DNA from: Aptenodytes patagonicus
Lineage: Eukaryota > Chordata > Aves > Sphenisciformes > Spheniscidae
Direction: 5' to 3'
Length of the DNA: 64,000 bases
Assembly (NCBI RefSeq): GCF_965638725.1
Contig: NC_134958.1
Span: forward strand, 15,255,464 to 15,319,463
The translations under genes were made by a program, and so were the position numbers. The notes below the pieces were generated by a model, which saw only the letters and a program-made list of their open reading frames with translations, made no database searches and was not told where the DNA came from. Shown here piece after piece: positions 33,796 to 47,010 of this stretch. Each line of letters opens with the position of its first letter. Position 1 is the stretch's first letter.

Positions 33796-35984
33796 TAGCT
33801 CTTCTATTTTCGGAGAGGAAAGGGAGTATGTCGAAGAGAAGTCGTTGCAGCAAGGAGGAACTTGAAAGTCTTTCTTTCCCTGTTTATTTCACTTAAAAGC
33901 AAAAATTGTTTTCCAGGGGAGAGTGAGGTTTCTGTGTGGAGCCTTTGAAGCAAGGCTGGGACGGCAGCGGGACTGGCCAGGGTGGGATTTCTCCCTGCTC
34001 CTTGCCACACCACAAACACTGTCAGTCCTAAACTGCTGACAAACGCCCAGAGCCCCGTAAAGCAAGGGGAGGTCTGCGGGTCAGTGCTGTTTCGGCTGGG
34101 GTGTGGGTGCTTGTGCCGCGAGAGGGGGGTCCAGGCAGGAGCAGCCCCTCTCCCTCAGCTCTAGCTGGGCTCGCCCCCAGCCACTGCTGGCCCCACACCT
34201 TTGGACACCAATTACTTGTATTTAATTGCTATTTCTGTCACTGGTGCTCCTGTGCAAGTGAACGGCAGCATTTTAAGACATGACATGACAATAAGCCCTG
34301 AAAGCAAGATCCCGAGAGCTCTCTGCTGCGGTGTGTCTCCCTGCGTGGCGTTGGGGAGGAGGGAGGTGGATGGGGACGGAGAGGCCACGTTTGCGTCATT
34401 TTGAAGGGGGAACTTTGTGCTTGCACAAGTAGCCCATGGGAGAGCGTGAGATGTGCCGCAGCGCTGCTCCGGGGAGCGGTGCCGGGTCCCCAGGGCGCGG
34501 GGTGGGTTGGCCATGGAGAGTCACTGCGCTCAGGTCTGGTGGACACGGGGCTTCAGGATGCTGTGGTTCCCACGGGTTCGGGCCCTTCCTCGGCAGAAGA
34601 GCAGGAAGGGTCTCATACATGTCCATAAGACCCCAGCTATTCCAGCCAGGTCTACAGGAAATGTCCTTGCTCAGCAGGACAAGGCTGGTCCCCGAGCCGC
34701 TGCTCCCCAGATGCAGTTTGGGTGCCACCAGCAGCTCGCCGTCACAGCGCTCCTAGCAGCTCCATCGTCTTGCTTCAAGAAGAGTTGCCTAGGCAGAAGG
34801 GCTGATAAATCAGGCTTAAAGCTTCTTCAGTTTGGTCTTCTAAAGAAGAGGTGGTGCTGTGCCATGTAACAAAGCGACAAAAGTTCCTCAAGGAAGGCAG
34901 CCGTAGGGGGTGACAAGAATCCCCCTCCCCTCATGCTCCCAGCCCGAGCACTGGTCCGGGCATTAACCGTCAACAGGGTTTGGTGCAGCTTTGGCTGCTC
35001 AAGGAGCAAAGGTTTCGCAATCCCTTGGCAGAAGCGGAGCACTGGCTCCAGCGTTTGCTTTGCCTTGGTCAGTCTGTGCACAGCGGTTTTCTAAGGAGAC
35101 TTCCCTGGTGCAGGGAAAACACTCATGGTAATGAACCTGCTCTGATGGGCTCCTCACTGCACTTGCATACCACAAAACAGGGGTCCCCTGGAAGTGACCC
35201 TGTGCTGCCAAGTCAGACCCAGGCCTCCCTTGCTCCTTCCTACCGTCCCCCAGACCCTGGCAGAGCCTGTCCTCCCTGGGCAGCTCTTGTCCATCCATCA
35301 CCCCCACAGCCAAACTGATGCAATTAGGACTCTGATTTTCAGAAGGCATCTTTTCCCCATTAATTTTAGTCTCCCCTGGTTGCTTTGAAATAAAGTAGAA
35401 GTTGAGGGCTGATCTAAGACACACGAACAGGTGTTGAACTGGAGCCACCGGCTTTCATGTTGGCTGTGTTAGAGAGGGGCTGGAGGATGGGGCTCACGAC
35501 TGGCTGGCGAGGCTTCGCCCGGCGCCCGCAGCCAGGTCCTGCTGTGGAAAGCGAGGCAGAGAGCGCGGGTGTGTGCCCGGGGCTACTCCTCTCCCACTAA
35601 AATAGCGGTTCTGGGTGAATACCGTATGCACGGAAAATAGAGCAGAGTGGGGACTCCTCGCACTGCAGCCCCGACGGCAAAATGCGGGCAGGTGAGCCCT
35701 GCAGGCAGCTCATGAGGGGCATCTGGTTGCCCGATCCTGAACGTCTTGTAGTGTGAGAGGAGAATTCTGCTTCGCCTTTGTTTGAAGGGCTTTGGAGGAA
35801 GGTTGGAAGGGCCTTGCCAAAGCACAGTAACTTTATCATCCTCGGGCAGAGGAGCACATTGGGGCTCAGGCATGGGCAAGGGGTCCTGAGCCGTGCGGGT
35901 GGGCTGCAGGAGGAGTGAGAGTGGAGCTGGTGGCACGGCAGTTAATGAAGTAGATTTTTTTTTTAAAGTGAGATTCAAATAATT

Positions 35985-36125
35985 GTAACCCCGAGATAGA
36001 GAAGACATTGGAGGAGACAAAAAGGGAGAAAGAAAGGAAGCAAAGGACAGAGGTTTGGAATAGAGAGGGAGATTAGGAGATAGATGAAAGAGAAAGAAGA
36101 AAGATAAGAGAGAGAGAGGGGACAG
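35985..36125 (+). repeat. Purine-rich low-complexity tract
   Basis: About 140 bases dominated by GAGA, GAAAG and AGGGAG words, ending in AGAGAGAGAGGGG. Confidence 0.85.
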
Positions 36126-39100
36126 ATCTCCAGCTCGAGATGGGCGTTGCCAGGGAAACGGGAAGAATGAGGGAGCGATGGAGGGATGGAGGAGCGGAGG
36201 ATGCTGGGGGCGGGGAGCAACAGAGGGATGGAGGCTCGGTCTCTGGTGGAGGAGGAAAGTGGATTCTCAGCAGAAAGGGAAGCAGGAGCGGGATGTCCTG
36301 GGTTGGCATGGGTGCCTGTCTGCTGGGAAGCCGCGACAGCATTTGGGATCGCAGCTCCATCCCTCCACGGTGAACGGCTGCGGCATCTGCTGCTGCTCAC
36401 AGGCTGACCCCTCTCACCCTGAGTTTCCATCAGCTGAAATGTTTCTTGCCCACCACAGGGAGGCTTTCCTCAGAAACAGGACACCACACTGTGCCCGTAC
36501 CTAGTCAAACACGTGGATCTTCTTCTGGAGGGCTGGCGGGAGGCAGGAGAGGATCCGACCTGGGAGGGAGAGCCCTTGCCTGTGCCTTGGCCTCAATATT
36601 TATATTCCGCTTCCAGATGCAGCTGCTGCATTTCAAAGATAAAAAAGGGTAGTGTGTGACAGTGAGGCCAAGAGGGCAGAGCAGCAACCTGCTCGCAGAG
36701 GACGGGCACTGAGGCTCCGTGCACACTGTGCCGGTAGGCGAGGGCAGCACCAGAGCTCAGCCGGTGCCGCCTGCACCGGTGCCAGCCTGGCCGCCACGTG
36801 TGCCTGCACTGGGCCGGTGCTCGGTGGGCAGGTGCAGCTGAGCATCCCCCTGCCTCACCGGCGGCAGGACAGCGCCTTCCCAGTGCTGCCACCCTCCTCG
36901 CAGCAGCAGTGGTGGCCGATTCCCGTCCCGTGGAGCGAAGGTTTCCCAGCAGAAATCGAGTGCCGGGTTGGGATAAATCCTGGTGTAATTTATTGCAGTT
37001 GCAGGTGGCTTCCGCAGCCAGAGCGGGGGCTGCCGGGCAGAGCCCGCGGCGTGACGGGGCGTGGGGCTGGGGCTGGAAAAGAAAAAACTTGCTTGAAAAC
37101 CAGCCCCGCGGTAATGGTGAAGCTTCGCTCATGAGTGGGGCACTGCAAAGCAGAACCCCTCCTTCCATGACACTGCGGGTGTCATTTCAAAGCCCAGAGA
37201 GAGTTTTTCGCTCAGTGGCTTCGGCTGGTTCCTGGGAAGGTCCTGAAGGCTCCCGCTGCTCCCGCATCCCTGGGCTGGTGACAGGGGGGAGTAGGTGGCT
37301 TCATGCTCCATACACGTTTATTCTGCAGAAATTGTAATCTCCAGTTACTTGAAAAACATTCCTTTTTCCCTTCCAGAGTTTGCCAATAACCTGGTGGCTA
37401 CAAACATAAATGGTTGGGGTAAGAATCACTAAAAGAAACATCAACAGATCGATCGGGGAAGGGTTTAATGTGATCTGGCAAAGCGGGTGCGGCTCCTTTC
37501 CCGAGACATTGTCTGTCATATGGACCTGAAGTCGTCATTTTCCCCAACTTGTTTTTCCACCTAATCTTGCTAAAAAACGTTACCTATATCATGCTGCAAA
37601 TTGTAGGTTGTGTTCTTTTTTTTTTTTTAAATCAAAGCCCCCAAAGACGATAATTCCTCCACCCAGAACCACTTCACGTGATACCCGTGATATATCTTTC
37701 CTTGTTCAGAAAGCATATCCAAGGCTGAAGGCAGCAGTTCTGCTTTCTAATCAACTTACAATAAGTATTTTTTTTCTTTTTTCTAGAGAAGTCATTAACA
37801 AAAGTTTTCCTTAAAAAATGGAGTTAGGTAGTATCTAATGTGGAGACTCTGATTGAATGAATTTAAAAATGGTTTTGATTTTTTTTAAAACGCAGAGTTT
37901 ATTTGGTAGCAGCAACCCAGCACCACGCGTCCTCTTTCCTGTTTCTCAGAACTTTGGCTCATTATTTAAAGTCCAGTTTATCTGCGTCAGATGTCAGTTG
38001 TGAGGCGAGAAGCGGTGTTTTCGGTTCTGCCGCGGGCTGGGCAGCAGCGCTCGGCAGCCGCTCCGTGCCGGCAGCCCCACGGCACACGCTGCCGGCGCTG
38101 CCGCACCCGGCGCGGAGCCAGGGTCAAGTGCGTGCCCCCCGCGTCCCACAGCTCTTGGCCTTGGCCAGGCCGAGCGATGGGGCTTGTGCAGCAAGACAGA
38201 CGTTTGGGCTTGGATGTACCTGGTGTTTGAGCCCAGCTGCAGCGTGCCCTTCCCACAGTGTCGGACAGACTGTCCTGTGCGGGGAAGCTGGAGCACGGGA
38301 GACCCCACTCATCCTTCCCTCGCTCAGCCCCAGCTCAGCGTTTAGTGAAACCAAGACGAACTCGTAAATCCTCAGGCCTGGTACAGGACAAATGCTCTGG
38401 ATCAGTTTTATGAATAATTTCAGTTGTTGTGTTTTTCAGGGAAAACAATTTTTCTGTTTAGAATTTTTGTGGGTGCTTTGAGCAGCTTTATGTGAAAACT
38501 GCAAAAAAGATGAAAGATTTTTCCTTTATTAAATTTAAATGAAAGCTTCTTTTAAGAAAGGAAGAAAAATAAAATCAAAGGTATTCTCACAAATATTACA
38601 GATCTGTTGATCAGCCATTTTCCATTAAAAATTGTTGAAAAGTTTTAACGCCTCCTCCCCCTACAAGATCACCCCCACCCCCCAGGCTCTTGCATCCCTG
38701 GCAAAGGGGGAGCACTGCTCCTCAGGAAGGCTGCGAAAGGTAAGTCTCACAAACCCTTTGGATTTCAGACGCCCTTCACTCCCTTTCCTGCAGGAAGGGC
38801 TGGGTGAAGTTTGGTGACTGTACCGCTCACCCTGCTGCTTCTGGGGCCGATGTAAAGAGTAGCGGAGAGAAGGGCGTTTGATCAGGAAATGGAGACTGAG
38901 AGAAAACAAGGGTCTTTGCAATAGTTAATACCTCGGCAGAGAGCAGAGGCACTCAGTCAGGTAGTCGGGAGCTGCGGTCCCTTGCAGAGCACCTTCAATG
39001 GGACTTCAGCCGGGATGGCACCTTGTGAGAGCGGGTGGTCCTTTTACTCCCGTTCCCCCCGTCAGATCTAGGATGTCGCAGGCAAACGTTGTATGCGTGC

Positions 39101-42100
39101 GCAGGTGAGGTTTTCATGAACCAGACATAATTTTTTTAGGCTGCTCAATTTAGGATTACCGAGAGTCTCATTTCCAGAGCTGCCGCCTTGGTGTCTGCTG
39201 TGGCTCAGCTGCACCAGGCGCTGGCGGAGGGGCCGGGTGGGACGGTGGTGCAAGGCGATGGAGCCGCTCGGGAGCGGCCGGGTGAAACCGAGGGAGTTAA
39301 AACAGCAAAGGGAAGGGAAAAGTGTCCAGAGATGGACGGCTCTTAGTCTGGTGCAGTGGCTGGAAAATCTGGAATCCAGCAAGAAATGTACTGGGGGATG
39401 AATAGGCTGTTGGGCAAAACGCTGCTGCAGGAGGGGTCTGGTGTAAGAGGCCCCAGGTGAGAGTTAGGTGTTTGGGTGGTTAAAGATGAAGCAAAAGAAG
39501 TAAACAGAAGTAAAATTACATAAGGAAGTGAAAGCTATGTAAAAAAACTATTTTAAGTGCCTGAAGACCGGGAGGTGAGTGAGGAGCTGGTGGAGGCTCT
39601 GAGGAGGCGGCCGGTGGGCCGGGGCTGGGCAGGCAGGAACTGCAGGGATGTGCCAGGGCAGAGCCTGACTCTTCCCAGCTGTGTTGAGAAAGACAGGAGG
39701 AGAAGAGAGATTGCACTGAGACAAAAACCTCCCGGGAGTGGGAGGAGAAATGCTGAAAGAAAACTGAATTTCACAACCTCAACGGGAGCCGCTGCTGCCG
39801 GCCCCGGGTGCGTCCTTCCCACAAGCGTCGGAGAAGGGAGACCGGCAGTGGCGGCCAGGGAGACGCAGATGAGGGGGACCGGGAGCATGGCACGCACGGC
39901 TTTCGGAGGAGATGCCAACAAGTGCGTTCGCGTAACTCCACGTGCGGGAAAGGTGCAGGTGGGCTGGCGTCTCCATCGGCAAACGAGCTGGAGAGCACCT
40001 AAACCTGAACTAAAGGTTTTGATTTAAGCCCAGAGGAGGGTTCAGTTCCCAGCTACGGTACACTGGCAGGGACGGCTGAGTTTGACGAGCGAAAACCTGC
40101 TAGGTACAGCCATGGGAGGGATCTGGACACTCAAGCTGGGGAGGAAGAGGAGTTGCTCTTGTGTTGCTACTGAGATCAATATTAAGACACGTTTAATTTA
40201 TTTTCTGTTTTTTTCTGATCTGAGAGGTGGGACAGAGGGATGAACTGAACACACAAAACAATAGTTGGAAAAGGGGATTAGGGAAGTCAGCATGGAGAGG
40301 TGTAAAGGTGACGGATGGAGCAGACAGCTGTGGGAGAGCAGACCCCCGCCCCAGCAGTGTGCGACGTGGCACCCAGCAGAAGGGCCTGTCCCCTCGGGCT
40401 GGGGGCAGGAAGCTGAGGAAGCTGCAGAAATGGCGTGATACCGCAAAAATAGGAGTATTTAAAAAATCAGTACCTGCAGCAGAGCTGGGATCCCAGCCCA
40501 CAGCACTACCGTGCGTGTGCCTTTTTACAGTAATACTTGCAGCTCTTCCTCAAAATGGATCTCAGCATGGTACATAGAGAAATAGATACGGACTTTGCCC
40601 CCAGAGAACGAACGGTCGAAGGGCAGGATGGGAACGACAGGGCAAGTGGGTGAGCAGAAGAGTGCAAAGACACAAGTGCCTTGCTGGAGCTGCTCCATCG
40701 CTGCCGAGTGTCAGCAAGGCTCAGGTGGGCTCTGAGAAGAGATTTGAAGAAATCAGTGTGGTAACAGAATTTTGCATAGAATTTTTTCCCTGAAAAGTTG
40801 TGAATTTGTTGAAAAATGGGGTGATGAAATTTGTCATTGCTGGTGCAGTTGTTTGTCGGCAACCAAGGAGAGATGGGATGAGAAAGGCCTTAAAAGGCGA
40901 GCAGCTTGTGCCTGGTGCAGAGCCGAATGATGGGAGGGAGAAATAACAGGGTCACAATGAGAAGTCAGCAACACAACTCCTGCACGAGTGTCTTCCATCC
41001 GTCCGATGGGAGCAGGATGCTGCCAGCCAGCGCGGCACAGAGCTCTGCACCAAACCAAACCGTGGAATGATTAATAGCTGCTGAAAAGTTCAATTTGTGG
41101 GTATGGAAGAGAAAGGCAGATCTTGGATTGCACAAGAAACTCGAGTGCAGATGGGGGAGGCCAGTGAAGGAGCGTGTGGGATGGTGGGCATGAAGGCAGG
41201 AGAAGAGGAGGTGTTTGCAGGACTGGGGTGGGAAGGGGTGGGGGGGAGTTCAGTTTAAGGTTCAGCCTGGCATTGTTTGCTCTTCATGGGCTGGAAGATG
41301 GGGGAGAGTAGGATTTGCCCGGCTCCTCCTCTTACCCTCAACCTGCCAGCTTGCCTCTCAGGTCGCGTGCCCGTGGCCCACCTTCTCCGCTCAGCCTGTG
41401 CGTCCCCTTCGGGCAGAGGAACAGGCACGTCTCGCTCGCTGGCCAGAGTTTACTTATTTATTAGGGGCATTATTAAGGAAGTGCAGCCCTTTGTAAAGCT
41501 CGTAACAGTCTCCTTTTCCACAGAGGGATGGAGTTCATTTGTTAAAGCATCCTTACAGCTCCTGGAGACCCAGCCTGGTGCTCTGGCACTGGAGCAACGC
41601 TGGGACTGTTGCTTTGCCAGGACGGACTGGCAGAATCCTCTCCTGTCCGTGCCCTGCTGCCCATGGGTCTTCCCGATGTGCCCAGTGCTGTGGTGCTGCT
41701 CCTCCCGAGTCCCCAGCCTTGGAGGGATGAGTCTTTGTAACAGCTCAGATGGTGATATTTTGTCAGCACCAGGAGGGACAATGTATTTGCGCTTATTTTC
41801 CTTCCCCTGCCCCTTCTCGTGCAGCTGAGGTGGGTCGGGGCTGAGCGGGTGCTGCTGGGGCGAGTTCCGTCTGCTGCGCTGCCCCGGCTGCGCGCCTGGG
41901 AGGGGGAACGTGGCAGTGGTCCCCAGCCCTCTGCCCCCCCGGCAGCCTGGTCGCTGCTGTGCCAGGGCTGTGGAGGGCTCCTGCGCAGGGATCCCTCTGG
42001 GACTTCTCGGGAGGCTGAGATCTCTGGCTGGGTTTTGGGTTCATGCGTGCAGGCGCTGCACAAGCCTCTGCCCAGCGTCTGGGTGCTCTGCGTGCTTCAG

Positions 42101-43479
42101 CCCCGAGCTTGCATCGCCCTTCTTCACCCAGGAGCGATTGCTTCACGTGGGACTGGCTGTGGCAGGTCTGTGCTCAGTCGCGGCGTTGGACCTGAGGCCC
42201 CCTGAGGCCACTGCTTGATTGGAAGCAAGATTGGAAGCGGCTCCCTGGAGAGCAGAGGTTTAGGCAGTGCTCTGCACCCCAAGAGGTGTCAGGGTGCTTC
42301 CTGGGGGAGTTGAAATACGTGACCCAGCCTTATTTGCCAGTGTGTTGGGAAAGAGAGTTTCCAGCCTGCTCTGCAAGACCCAAGAAGGCTGAACAGGGAA
42401 GCGAGAGTGAGAAGTGAAACAAAAGCATCTGTCCCATTCCCCACTTCTCTCCCTGCGGTGTTTGTGCAGCTGCAGCAGCAGCTCTGCGAGCTGTTGTGGC
42501 CTCGCTCTCTTGAATAGCAAAGCTCCATTTCTCATGTACCAGGGCTCGCGCATTCGATAGAGAAAAGTGCAAAGAGTGATTTGTGTAACACAAGGCTTTT
42601 ATTTTCGTACTGAGGGCCCAGAGGAGCAGAGCTCGTCCCCTTTCTCAGAGTGCCCCGGTGTAGGAATCCACCATTTACTTTCTTCTAAAAGCCTCTGTTT
42701 TAGGGTTGTTGTTCTTAAAACGTATCGGTGCTGGTCTCAGGAGCATATGTGAGTGTGTCACTCTTTCAGCTTCCTTGTCTTGCAGCGCTCATACTCAGGG
42801 GCAAAGACCCAGAGCTGTGCTGGGGGGTCCAGCTGACCCCTCTGCAGTGCTGGAGATGTGAGGACAACAGTTGGGTCCCATCTCACGTCCCTTCTCCCCT
42901 CTCCCATCCTGGAGGCTGCCAGCTGGCTGTGGGGCTATCCAGGTTGTGTGTTGCCCTTGCGTTGCCCTTGCATGATGCTTACTGGCACCTGCCATGGGGA
43001 GCAGGGTCTGGCGGTGCCCTCCTGTCCCCAGCCAGGAGCTGGGGTGACAACACACCACTGTAGGAGGAGGCGTGTGGGTGTTTATCGTCCTGTATAAGTG
43101 GCTGTGGAGAAATCCTTGGGAAAAGCGAGATCTTAACTGGACTGGAAGAGATATCCAGTGTATGTGGAAATAGAAACTGTGCCCCAAACCAAGGAGGAAA
43201 ACAAAATCCAAGGCCAAATCAGAAGGCCTTCCGTGCTTCCCAGCCTCCTCCAGCTCCTCTCGCCAGGGCAGAGCAGAGGGACCCCAGCTTCCCTGTCTGG
43301 GCTGAGACCCCGGGGAGCGGGCTCTTGATTTCAGCTTCCTCAATTCCAGCAAGAATTACATTAGCAGATCCCCAAAGGCAGCGGCGTGGCTCGCACGCTC
43401 CTTCTGGGAAACCGCTGCTCACCTCTGGCCACGCCAGAGCCCTGGCTTTGCACTGCCCATCATCCAAGCTCCCAGCCAG

Positions 43480-44300
43480 TGTCCACTTGGGAGCCGGCTC
43501 AGAACGCAGGGCTGGCTGGGCAGGGTGGGCGCTCAGCGACGACAGACGGGCACGCTGCCGGTTCGGGAAATTAGAGCGGGGAAGTGGGAATCGCTCCAGT
43601 CCTTGCAACCTGGCAGGGATATCTGTGCGGGGGTGCGTTGTGTTGGGCTGTTTTCCCTGGCAGCGCGGCTCCCCGCAGGGCTGCTCCGTACGGCAGCAGC
43701 TCGGCTCGCTGCTCGGGCGGGCAGCCCGCGGGTGGGGGGCACCGGGGCACCGCGCGGCCGCCCCCGGCCTCGCTCCGGCAGGGCCCCCCCCGGGAGGAGG
43801 AGGAGGAGGATGACAACCCGCCCTGGCACCGCGGCTGTCCGGGCGGTGGGCGATGGGCCGTGGGGTCGATCAGCCCGGGCCCCCCGGGAGCCTCCCGGGA
43901 AAGGGGATCCCGGGGCGGGGGATCCCGGCCGACGAGGGGCGGCCCCGGGGCCGGTCTGTGCGCGCCGGCAGCCGCCTCCCCGGCTGCTCCCTCCTCTTCC
44001 TCTTCTTCTTCCTCCCCATTCTTCCTCCCACCCCTCCTCCTCCTCCCGCCACCGCCCTCCCCCGCTCCTCGCTTTGTTTCGCTGCCTCCGCACTCCCCCT
44101 CCCCCTCTCCTCCCCATCCTCCTCCCCCCATCCTCTTCCTCCTCCTCTCCATCTCCTCTCTGCCCGGCTCCGCAGGGTTTCTCCCCGGCTCTGCGCCGGG
44201 GGCTGGAGGTGCGAGGGCCTGAAGCCGCCCCCCTCGTCTCCCCTCCATTTCTGGCCGGCCACCCCCCCCCCCCCGACCCCGGTCTCTGGCCGCTGGCTCT
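43480..44300. promoter_or_regulatory. Internal CpG island in ZNF710 intron 1
   Basis: A second CpG-rich block about 4.1 kb upstream of the ZNF710 coding exons, with GGGCGG and CCGGGC boxes at 43730-43970. It could be an alternative ZNF710 promoter or a separate non-coding transcript start. I cannot fix a start site or donor. Confidence 0.4.
43978..44172 (+). repeat. 195-bp polypyrimidine tract ending in CCGCAG
   Basis: Nearly all C/T, built of TCC, TTC and CTCC words with few purine interruptions, followed by CTCTGCCCGGCTCCGCAG|GG. The end has the form of a strong 3' splice acceptor, but no exon is recognised after it. Confidence 0.8.
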
Positions 44301-46859
44301 GTACAGCCCGTCTCCCTCCTGGCCATCACGGCGATGCCCGAGCAGGCAGGGATGCTCGGCTGGGCCCTTACTCCTGCTCGGGCAGGCCGGAGGGTGCTGG
44401 AGCTGCTGGCAAAGGGCCTGGCTGCCATGCCAGGGCAGAGGCGGTTGGAACTCGGGGACAGAGGGCTGGGGGCAGCAGTGTCCCCACAGGCACCAGAGCC
44501 CACTTTCCCCCCCCAGGCATCTCCTTCTCCCTGGTAGCGCTGGCAGGTCGCACGCTCAGCCTCCAGGAGGGTCCCCTCGCTGGGTGCGTCTGACCCTGGG
44601 TCGAGGGTGCCCGATCCTGTGGCCAGATCCAGCACAGTGGGGGCTGAGCAGCCCGTGCTGTGCACACAGGAGAGATGCTAAGGAAGGACCCGGTACCTCG
44701 CGTGCCAAGCCCATGGGCAGCCGACCCCGCATGGTCGGTGTCTGTCCCCCTTCTCTGGCTCTTCCTGTTTCCACGCCGGTGCTTTTCCCCTTCCCCATCA
44801 CTTCCTCTTCCCCAGAGGGATGTGTGCACTGTGGCCTGGTGTTTCGGTGGGCGCAGAGCTGCCATGAGAGGACACACAGGCCACACTCATAAGGGCCGTG
44901 CAGGAACCAGCAAGAGCAGGCAGCTGCCTGCGGCTTTGCCTGCAGTGGTGTGTTTGCAAGTGGAGAGGCCGATGTGCTCCAGCCAGCACTCCTTGTCCCT
45001 GCAGCCCATAACTGGCCTGGCTGGTGGGACGCGGCGTGGAGGCCGTGTGGGTGCCACGGTGAGAACTGTGGGGACGATAACCTGATAAAGCGGGGTTTCT
45101 CCACTCAGAGAGGAGAGTGGTTGTTTAGCCCAGGATTGCCTCTCATGCCGTGCAGGTGCTCCTGGGACTGCGACATAATCTGGTTTAGAGTTTATTCCTG
45201 TTTTACCTCCCCCATAGGATTTCTCTTTGTTGTAGCTGCAGAAATAATTATATTTAGGAGAACATTCTTCACCGCAGGAGGAAGCGGCGGCCTCCTCGCT
45301 TTCATCTGGTGGCAGCTCTCCAAGCGCCTCCCTGCCTGTCCCTGCTGGCCACCCCAGGGCTTCTGGGGAGAGGCTGCTGGGGGCCCTGCGCTGCACCCCA
45401 TTGATGGGGGTCCTGGGCTTGCTCGGCCCAGGGGAGTCGGGCATCACTGCTCCGGGCTCTGCATCCCTCCAGGACCCTGCCCTGTCTTCTCTGGGGCGGG
45501 TACGGGACTGGGGGCTGTCGGGCCCCTGGGCAAGAGTGAGCTGAGTGTGGGCACATTCTCAAAGTGTTGTTTTAATCCTCACAAAACAAAATGCATAAGC
45601 GACCCTCCAGCTGAAGGGAGTGTTTTGGCAGCCCATGGGTCTTTCCCCAGCCTACCAGCGGGCTGCTCTGCTGGCAGACCTGCCTGCACCTTTACATCTC
45701 TACGGCTTCTCATTTCACTCTGTTTTGCTTTGTCTGATGGTCTCCCCTCCCTGTTTCCCAGCCTGAATCACCAAGGAACCTGTGGCCGCCAACCAGAGGG
45801 ATCTGGGGATGGGTGGCAAAACAGCATCCCTGAGGCACGGTGGTGTCTGCCCCACTCTCCTCGGTGCAGCAGCTCCTCCGTGCTTTGCTAATCCCAGATT
45901 CCCGGGTTGTTTATGGCAGTAATTCCTTGGATTGCTGGCTGGCTGCCTCTGAGCTCTCCAGAAAGGACTGGTGCTGGTGGGGCGGGTGCAGGCTCCGTCC
46001 GCCTGGTGAGGAACGCCGGCTCTTCAGAAGGGCCTCGTCCTTCCCTACGGCTATTCCCACACCGTTCACACTATTTCAGTGGGAACGTGCCCTGTGCTCT
46101 GCTCTCCAGGCTGGTGGGTCCCCAGAGACCACCAGAGCACGGGGAGCTCCTGGTTTGTCCCAGGCTCAGGAGCGGAGCTGCTGTCCCCAGGGTGCTCCAC
46201 ACCTGATGCCCCCGCAAACCCAGCACCAGTGGCCCAGCAGCTGCCAGGTGAGGCCAGCGGCAACCGCCTGTAGGCATGATGTGAATGTGGGGTTTTCTGC
46301 TCGTTTGTCTTTTGGCTTTTGCTGCCAGAAATGCGGGCCTGTGAGTTTGCTGTGGTCCCACGTATACCCCGTGGTGATACCATGGCATCACCATGATCTC
46401 CCAGTGTGCTCCCCTGTGCTTGCTTACCGCTCCTTGCTTCTCCGCCAAAGGTCATTTGTCCTTCTAGTCAAAGCTGGTTGGTGTCTACCTGACCTTTCAA
46501 GTCCGTATTTCCCAAACTGGCTGGCACCATGCACTGCTCCCATGTGAGCTCCACTGTCACCTTTCCCCCAGCCATCACCAGCATCGGATGCAGCGAACAG
46601 CAGCAGTAGAGCGGCTCCTCTTGTGCCGCCTCTCCGGCGGGCTCTGGCACACTCCTGCAGGTTGCCCACATGGGTGCTGGAGGCTCCACATTGCTCGCAG
46701 GTCCAGGCTGCTGCCTCGCACCCTGCAGCCACGTCTGCGCCCTAATCCGTCTCCTTGTGGTCTCCCTTCATTTCTATCAGGATGGCTTACTCAGGGAATC
46801 TTGTGGTACCAGCACCGGCTGTCCTGCCGGTGAGTCCCATGGCGATACGCTCCTCCCCA

Positions 46860-47010
46860 CGCAAGTGAGCATCACTCCATGTGTCATCCGTGAGCAGTTA
46901 TCTGGCTTTCTTCCTGAAAATGGATGGAATAGTTAAATAGCACAAGGTCAAGACTGGAGTCCTGCAGGATCCTGTTGTGAGCCCTCCTGGAGGGCGGTGG
47001 GGATGTGTCT
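46860..47010 (-). mobile_element. Old CR1-type reverse-transcriptase fragment
   Basis: Read on the minus strand, the sequence around CTGCAGGACTCCAGTCTTGA followed by TTGTGCTATTTAAC resembles the CR1 RT region coding for GVPQGSVLGPVLFN, continuing toward a GATGACAC word as in the FADDTKL region. Many substitutions and no continuous frame, so it is an inactive fossil. Similarity is from memory. Confidence 0.4.

Noticed and set aside
43525-44892. 455-codon open frame on the plus strand
   Set aside because: Covers a CpG island and polypyrimidine tract; Ser/Pro-rich translation mirrors the tract. No known domain.
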